Shown piece by piece: positions 3,475 to 8,140 of a stretch of 8,140 nt of DNA. Positions within the stretch are counted from its first letter, which is position 1; each line of letters starts with the position of its first letter. The stretch covers positions 1-8,140 of the forward strand of contig CAJGCQ010000048.1 in assembly GCA_904501875.1 (NCBI GenBank), written 5' to 3'. The position numbers and the translations under genes are program-made. The DNA is from Clostridiaceae bacterium (lineage in GTDB: Bacteria; Bacillota; Clostridia; Oscillospirales; Acutalibacteraceae). A model generated the notes under the pieces. It was not told the DNA's origin. It ran no database searches and saw nothing but the letters and a program-made list of their open reading frames with translations.

Positions 3475-6013
3475 ATACAAGGTAAGCGATCTTGCAAAGG
3501 ATTTTAATCTTAGCTCTAAGGATATTATAGGTATTGTCGCCGAAAAGACGGGAGCGGCAAAGAAGAGCGGTGCTGCACTTGATGAAACCGAAACAAGCAT
3601 AGTTTTTTATGAGCTTTTAAACCGCAACGAGGTTAAGAGCTTTAAGGCTTATTTTGCTACGGGAGCGGAGTCAAGAGAAGCTGCAAAAAAGGCAAGAGAG
3701 GAAGAAAAGAATAAAAAGCTTGCCGAGCAGTTGGCTATTTTAGAGCAGCTTAAGGCAGCGGCTATGGGCGAGGCCAAACCCGAAAAAACCTCAACAAACG
3801 AAGCCGGGCCTAAGGCGGAAAAGAAAGAGACCGCCGAAAAGAAGGAAGAAAAGCCGGTTAAAGAGGTTAAGAAGCCTGAGAAAAAGGAAGAAAAAGATAC
3901 ACAAAAGCCTGCGGCCAAAAAGAAAGAGGAGCCTAAAAAGGAGGAAAAGCCGGCTGAGAAAAAGCAGGGCGTTTCCGACCCACAGCCCTTTGTTTCCCGC
4001 AAGGGCGAGAAAAAGCCGGGAGAGGCGCCGAAGCGGGGCCCTGCCGAAATTCGCCATATAGACACAAGAACCTCCAATGTGAATATTGATAAATACAACG
4101 AGAAGTATGAAATAATTGCTCCTGCAAATACTATGAGGGACAATTTTTCAAAAAAGCAGAAAATCAAGCAGAAATCTCAGGACTACCGCCGTCCTCAGGG
4201 CGCAAAGCGGGAGACCGAGGCGGACAAAATGCGCCGTTTACAGCTTGAGCGCATAAAGAAAACCCCCATAACCGTTACGGTAGGCGAGGAGATTACGGTA
4301 GGCGAATTGGCCGCCGCCCTTAAAAAGACTGCCGCCGAGGTTATTAAGGTGCTCTTAAAACTTGGTATGATGGCGACTGTAAATCAGGTTATCGATTACG
4401 ATACTGCCGAAATCGTTGTCACCGAAATGGGCGCTAAGATTGAAAAGCAGGTTGTTGTAACAATAGAAGAGCAGATTATGGACGATACCGAGGACAACGC
4501 CGAGAACCTGAAGCCCAGAAGTCCCGTTGTGGTTGTTATGGGCCATGTTGACCACGGTAAGACCTCACTTCTTGACGCTATCCGTAACACCGCTGTAACC
4601 AATACCGAGGCGGGCGGAATCACCCAGCACATTGGTGCTTACAGGGTCAACTGCAAGGGTCAGGATATCACATTCCTTGACACGCCGGGTCACGCAGCCT
4701 TCACCTCAATGCGTAAGCGAGGTGCTATGGCTACTGACATTGCGGTGCTGGTTGTAGCGGCGGACGACGGCATTATGCCCCAAACCATTGAGGCTATTAA
4801 CCACGCAAAGGCGGCGGGCGTTCAGATTATTGTTGCAATAAATAAAATGGATAAGCCCGAGGCTAACCCCGACAGGGTGCTCGAACAGCTTACCGAGCAT
4901 GAGCTGGTTCCCGAAAAGTGGGGCGGCGATATTATCTGTGTCCCCGTTTCGGCTAAGACCCATGATGGCATCGACAATCTGCTTGAAAGCATACTGCTTG
5001 TTGCCGAAATGATGGAGCTTAAGGCCAACCCCGACAGACGGGCTAAGGGTATCGTTATTGAGGCGAGACTTGATAAGGGCAGAGGCCCCGTAGCTTCCCT
5101 GCTTGTTCAGAACGGAACGCTTCATACGGGGGATATTATCGTTGCGGGAACTGCGGTAGGCAGAGTTCGTGTTATGGCTAACGAAAACGGTAAGGAGCTT
5201 AAAACAGCGGGTCCGTCTGTACCGGTTGAGATTACGGGACTTGCGGAGACACCTAATGCGGGCGATGTTTTTGATGCGGTTTCAGACGAGCGTCTGGCTC
5301 GTGAGCTTGTTGAGCAGAGAAAGCAAAAGGCTAAGGAAGAGCTCTTTAACGCTAAGCAGAAGGTTACGCTCGATAACCTGTTTGACCAATTAAGCGAGGG
5401 CGACCTCAAAGAGCTTAATGTAATTGTCAAGGCTGATGTTCAGGGCAGTGTTGAGGCCGTCCGTGAGAGCCTTGTTAAGCTTTCAAATGACGAGGTTAAG
5501 GTAAGCGTTATCCACGGCGGCGTCGGCGCTATCAATGAGTCGGATGTAATGCTGGCGCAAACCTCGGGAGCAATTATTGTAGGCTTCAATGTCCGCCCTG
5601 ACGGCGTTGCTAAGACTGCCGCCGAGCGTGACGGTGTGGATATGCGTATGTACCGTATAATCTACGACTGCATTGAGGAGATTAAGGCGGCTATGAAGGG
5701 AATGCTTGCTCCAAAGTATCGTGAAAATCAGCTGGGTACTGCCGAGGTACGCACCGTTTACAAGATTTCCAATGTCGGTACGGTTGGCGGCTGTTATATC
5801 ACAAACGGCAAGGTGTCCCGTGCATGTCAGATTCGCGTTGTAAGAGACGGCATAGTTATCTGCGAGGATAAGATTGGTTCTCTGCGCCGCTTCAAGGACG
5901 ATGTTAAGGAAGTAGCGCAGGGCTATGAGTGTGGTATCGGTCTTGAAAAGTTTGCCGATATCAAGGAAGGCGACATTTTTGAAGCCTTTATTATGGAGGA
6001 GTACAGAGATTAA
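3464..6013 (+). CDS. infB: Translation initiation factor IF-2
   Basis: An 849-residue GTPase that places fMet-tRNA on the 30S subunit and promotes 50S joining. A first IF2_N domain (KYKVSDLAKDFNLS, from residue 4) is followed by a Lys/Glu/Pro/Ala-rich disordered linker (about 101-190), a conserved IDTRTSNVNIDKYNEKYE block (199-216) and a second IF2_N domain (about 269-325). The G domain shows GHVDHGKT (360-367, G1), GGITQH (384-389, G2 with Thr387), DTPGH (406-410, G3), NKMD (460-463, G4) and SAK (496-498, G5). Domain III begins near KADVQGS (656-662). The C-terminal fMet-tRNA-binding domain carries GYECGIG (820-826). Nothing essential is missing. It overlaps ylxQ by 11 bases and shares one base with rbfA. 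An internal ATG (residue 256) with a GAGG 8 bases upstream may give a shorter form. Confidence 0.98.
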   Translation: MTNKYKVSDLAKDFNLSSKDIIGIVAEKTGAAKKSGAALDETETSIVFYELLNRNEVKSFKAYFATGAESREAAKKAREEEKNKKLAEQLAILEQLKAAAMGEAKPEKTSTNEAGPKAEKKETAEKKEEKPVKEVKKPEKKEEKDTQKPAAKKKEEPKKEEKPAEKKQGVSDPQPFVSRKGEKKPGEAPKRGPAEIRHIDTRTSNVNIDKYNEKYEIIAPANTMRDNFSKKQKIKQKSQDYRRPQGAKRETEADKMRRLQLERIKKTPITVTVGEEITVGELAAALKKTAAEVIKVLLKLGMMATVNQVIDYDTAEIVVTEMGAKIEKQVVVTIEEQIMDDTEDNAENLKPRSPVVVVMGHVDHGKTSLLDAIRNTAVTNTEAGGITQHIGAYRVNCKGQDITFLDTPGHAAFTSMRKRGAMATDIAVLVVAADDGIMPQTIEAINHAKAAGVQIIVAINKMDKPEANPDRVLEQLTEHELVPEKWGGDIICVPVSAKTHDGIDNLLESILLVAEMMELKANPDRRAKGIVIEARLDKGRGPVASLLVQNGTLHTGDIIVAGTAVGRVRVMANENGKELKTAGPSVPVEITGLAETPNAGDVFDAVSDERLARELVEQRKQKAKEELFNAKQKVTLDNLFDQLSEGDLKELNVIVKADVQGSVEAVRESLVKLSNDEVKVSVIHGGVGAINESDVMLAQTSGAIIVGFNVRPDGVAKTAAERDGVDMRMYRIIYDCIEEIKAAMKGMLAPKYRENQLGTAEVRTVYKISNVGTVGGCYITNGKVSRACQIRVVRDGIVICEDKIGSLRRFKDDVKEVAQGYECGIGLEKFADIKEGDIFEAFIMEEYRD

Positions 6014-6372
6014 TGGCGGGATACAGAATTAACCGTATTACATCTGATATAAAGCTCTGCTTGTCTGAGCTTATGCGAGGGGTAAAGGACCCGAGGGTGA
6101 GTAAGCTTTTAAGCATTGTCAAGGTTGATGTATCGGGCGACCTTTCCTATGCCACAGTTTATGTAAGCGCTATCGAGGGCTACGAGCAAACCGTAGCCTC
6201 GGTAAAGGCGCTTAAAGGTGCGGCGGGCTATTTGCGCCGTGAATTGGGCGTCAGGTTATCCCTTAGAAAGGTGCCGGAGCTACGCTTTGTTGCCGACGAT
6301 TCCATAGAGCAGAGTGCAAATATCTCAAGAATTTTAGAATCCTTAGAGGAAAATAAAAATGAAGAAGATTAA
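6013..6372 (+). CDS. rbfA: 30S ribosome-binding factor RbfA
   Basis: A 119-residue KH-fold protein that binds the immature 30S subunit near the 5' end of 16S rRNA and helps late processing and cold adaptation. Family motifs: YRINRITSDIKLCLSELM (residues 4-21), VKDPRVSKLLSIVKVDVSGD (24-43), ATVYVS (47-52), GYLRRELGVRLSLRKVPELRF (72-92) and DDSIEQ (95-100). The start ATG shares its A with the infB TAA stop (TAATG). GGAGG at 5995-5999 is 13 bases upstream, rather far, so re-initiation after infB probably contributes. It overlaps nrnA by 14 bases. Length is typical. It works with RimP, from the first gene of the operon, in the same assembly pathway. Confidence 0.96.
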   Translation: MAGYRINRITSDIKLCLSELMRGVKDPRVSKLLSIVKVDVSGDLSYATVYVSAIEGYEQTVASVKALKGAAGYLRRELGVRLSLRKVPELRFVADDSIEQSANISRILESLEENKNEED

Positions 6373-7330
6373 TGACGGGTGCCGTCTTTTGAACCTAAAA
6401 CAGACTGCAAGATTTTTAAAAAAGCACGACAACTACATTATTTTAACCCACGCTTCCCCAGATGGAGATACTCTGGGCTCTGCCTATGCGCTTTATTACG
6501 GGCTTAACGAAACAGGTAAGTCTGCCTGCGTGCTTTGTCCTGATGTTATCCCTCAAAAATACGGGTATTTTGCCACTAAAACCGACCATGTATCTCGTGA
6601 AAATGCTACGGTTATTGCGGTTGATGTGGCGGATAAACGGCTTTTGGGAAGCCTTGGTGATGAGTTCGGGGATGTTGTGGACCTTAATATCGACCATCAC
6701 ATTTCCAATGTAAGGTACGCTAAGAATTTATATCTGGATTCCGACGCTTCGTCTACTGCGGAGTGTATTTTCGAGCTTTTAACCGTTATGGGGGTAAATA
6801 TTAACGATATTACCGCAAAGGCGCTCTTTACGGGAATTGTTACCGATACGGGCTGCTTTAAGTATTCAAATGTTACGGCGAAAACCCATATTATAGCGGC
6901 ACAGCTTTATGAATACAATATCGATGCGCCGGAGATTAACCGAGTTATGTTTGATACTAAATCGAGAGAGCTTTTGGAGCTTGAGCGAATGGTGCTTGAT
7001 GCCTCGGAATTTCATTTTGATAATAGGTGCATAATTTTACCCGTTACTGCCGAAATGCAGGAAAAAACGGGATGCAGCGGCACCGAGCTTGAGGGCATAG
7101 CGGTTATCTCCCGCAGTGTCGAAGGGGTTGTGGCAGGTGTCACCCTTAAACAGGTGGGGGAAAGGGAGTTCAAGCTCTCCCTGCGTACATACCCGCCTCT
7201 TGATGCTTCGGAAATTTGCAAAAAGCTTGGCGGCGGCGGTCATAAGGCGGCGGCAGGCGCCTCTGTTACGGGTACTCTCGAAGAGGCCAAGCAAAAGGTG
7301 CTCAGTGCTGTCGGCGAGTATATGGAGTAG
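6359..7330 (+). CDS. nrnA: DHH/DHHA1 phosphoesterase, nanoRNase / pAp phosphatase NrnA
   Basis: A 323-residue manganese-dependent phosphoesterase. NrnA enzymes degrade 2-5-mer RNAs and dephosphorylate pAp; some relatives also cleave pApA from cyclic di-AMP. The DHH domain carries THASPDGDTLGS (residues 30-41; metal ligands His31, Asp35, Asp37), AVDVAD (87-92, Asp89), the name-giving NIDHH (110-114) and GIVTDTGCFKYSN (159-171, Asp163). The DHHA1 substrate-binding domain is C-terminal, with LGGGGHKAAAG (290-300). All expected catalytic residues are present and the length is typical. ATG 6359 has AGAGGA at 6345-6350, 8 bases upstream, and overlaps rbfA by 14 bases. It stops 3 bases before truB. 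The placement between rbfA and truB is common in Firmicutes. The exact substrate range cannot be read from sequence. Confidence 0.93.
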   Translation: MKKINDGCRLLNLKQTARFLKKHDNYIILTHASPDGDTLGSAYALYYGLNETGKSACVLCPDVIPQKYGYFATKTDHVSRENATVIAVDVADKRLLGSLGDEFGDVVDLNIDHHISNVRYAKNLYLDSDASSTAECIFELLTVMGVNINDITAKALFTGIVTDTGCFKYSNVTAKTHIIAAQLYEYNIDAPEINRVMFDTKSRELLELERMVLDASEFHFDNRCIILPVTAEMQEKTGCSGTELEGIAVISRSVEGVVAGVTLKQVGEREFKLSLRTYPPLDASEICKKLGGGGHKAAAGASVTGTLEEAKQKVLSAVGEYME

Positions 7331-7333
7331 TCT

Positions 7334-8140
7334 ATGCAGGGTTTGATACTTATTGATAAGCCCGAAAATATAACCTCCTTCGGAGCGGTCGCACGGATAA
7401 AGCGGATAGCGCTTGAGAAAAGAGTTGGACATACAGGCACGCTTGACCCTATGGCGACAGGCGTGCTTCCTGTACTTTTAGGCAGGGCTACGGCGCTGTC
7501 GGGGCTCCTGCTTGAGGCGGATAAGCGCTATACCGCTAAGGTTAAATTAGGGGTTGCCACCGATACCGAGGATATTACGGGGAATATTATTTCTGAAACC
7601 AAGGTAAGCGTGACAAACGAACAGCTCGAGTGTGCGCTAAAGCATTTTACGGGCAAAATAATGCAAAAACCCCCTATGTACAGCGCTATAAAAAAGGACG
7701 GAGTGCGGCTTTATAAGCTTGCCCGTGAGGGTAAAAATGTGGAGGTTAAAGCAAGGGAAATTGAAATTTTTTCGGTGGGCCTTATTTCACCCCTTGACGA
7801 CCAAAATGTTTTTGAAATTGATGTTCATGCCTCAAAGGGAACATATATAAGGTCGCTGGCCCGTGATATAGGGGAGTATCTCGGCTGCGGGGCTTGCCTT
7901 ACCGAGCTTAGGCGCACCTATACCGGCGGGTTTTCGATTGAAGACTGTGTTCGGCTTGATGTCCTCAATGAGGAAAATATAACCGAGCATATAATAAGTG
8001 AGGAAACGGCGGTGGCCTATCTTCGTGGGGTTTTCGTTACCGAAAAGCAGGCCGTTAGGTTTTGTAACGGCGGTCAGCTGGACCTTGATAGACTGAAAAT
8101 TAAGGCTTTAACCGAGGGCGAGCTTGTAAGGGTAAAACTG
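7334..8140 (+). CDS. truB: tRNA pseudouridine(55) synthase TruB (partial, 3' end outside window)
   Basis: The first 269 codons of TruB, open to the right edge with no stop. TruB isomerises U55 in the T-loop of elongator tRNAs. The start is ATG 7334, with GGAG at 7324-7327 six bases upstream, and it follows nrnA by 3 bases. The N-terminus GLILIDKPENITSF is typical. The catalytic motif GHTGTLDPMATGVL (residues 32-45) contains the nucleophile Asp38. Further family segments are KRYTAKVKLGVATDTED, with its active-site Tyr, and KPPMYSAIKKDGVRLYKLAREG broken into its usual contacts. Next come SKGTYIRSLARDIG, and LTELRRTYTGGF leading into the C-terminal PUA-like part. Full TruB is usually about 290-310 residues, so only the tail is missing. 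In many Firmicutes ribF follows next; that lies outside this window. Confidence 0.95.
   Translation, partial: MQGLILIDKPENITSFGAVARIKRIALEKRVGHTGTLDPMATGVLPVLLGRATALSGLLLEADKRYTAKVKLGVATDTEDITGNIISETKVSVTNEQLECALKHFTGKIMQKPPMYSAIKKDGVRLYKLAREGKNVEVKAREIEIFSVGLISPLDDQNVFEIDVHASKGTYIRSLARDIGEYLGCGACLTELRRTYTGGFSIEDCVRLDVLNEENITEHIISEETAVAYLRGVFVTEKQAVRFCNGGQLDLDRLKIKALTEGELVRVKL

Noticed and set aside
3649..4167. 172-codon Phe/Ser-rich open frame on the minus strand
   Set aside because: This is the antisense reading of the Lys/Glu-rich IF2 linker (AAG/GAG read as CTT/CTC and TTT/TTC), not a membrane protein gene.
1..8140. CRISPR array, tRNA or rRNA genes, insertion sequence with transposase
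   Set aside because: No regularly spaced repeat series, no cloverleaf or rRNA-like sequence, and no transposase or integrase frame were seen on either strand.

Overview
The window reads as a piece of a low-to-mid G+C Gram-positive chromosome, most likely class Clostridia and plausibly close to Oscillospiraceae/Ruminococcus. The evidence is the gene order rimP-nusA-rnpM(ylxR)-ylxQ-infB-rbfA-nrnA-truB, the short NusA that ends after its KH domains, the strong GGAGG ribosome binding sites, and the very long Lys/Glu-rich IF2 N-terminus. The family placement is an impression from protein style and was not tested by a search.

Left part, about 1-1140: AT-rich accessory DNA (one sampled 60-base line, 421-480, is 28% G+C; a line inside infB, 5041-5100, is 55%). 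It holds a 47-residue protein followed 5 bases later by a TacT/AtaT-like GNAT acetyltransferase, a pair laid out like a toxin-antitoxin module. Next come about 350 bases without a convincing full gene. These contain an 11+6 bp hairpin, a 16-base direct repeat, a strong intrinsic terminator (991-1031), and on the minus strand what looks like the 5'-truncated remnant of a holin-like type I toxin with its own terminator-like inverted repeat (1047-1091).

Right part, 1165-8140: a core housekeeping operon on the + strand. It starts with a near-ideal sigma-A promoter (TTGATT, 17 bp, TATAAT with an extended -10) and a 13-bp GNRA-capped leader hairpin followed by a U-rich run, a likely attenuator. RimP and RbfA mature the 30S subunit, NusA controls elongation, pausing and termination, RnpM (YlxR) is a small RNA-binding protein tied to RNase P, YlxQ is an L7Ae-like RNA binder, IF2 brings fMet-tRNA to the ribosome, NrnA degrades nanoRNA/pAp, and TruB makes pseudouridine-55 in tRNA. 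From rnpM to rbfA and nrnA the genes overlap by 11, 11, 1 and 14 bases, which implies translational coupling. truB runs off the right edge.

The housekeeping operon is ordinary. The less expected material is the junction upstream of it: a GNAT toxin-like pair, a structured intergenic stretch and a possible toxin relic right beside the rimP promoter.
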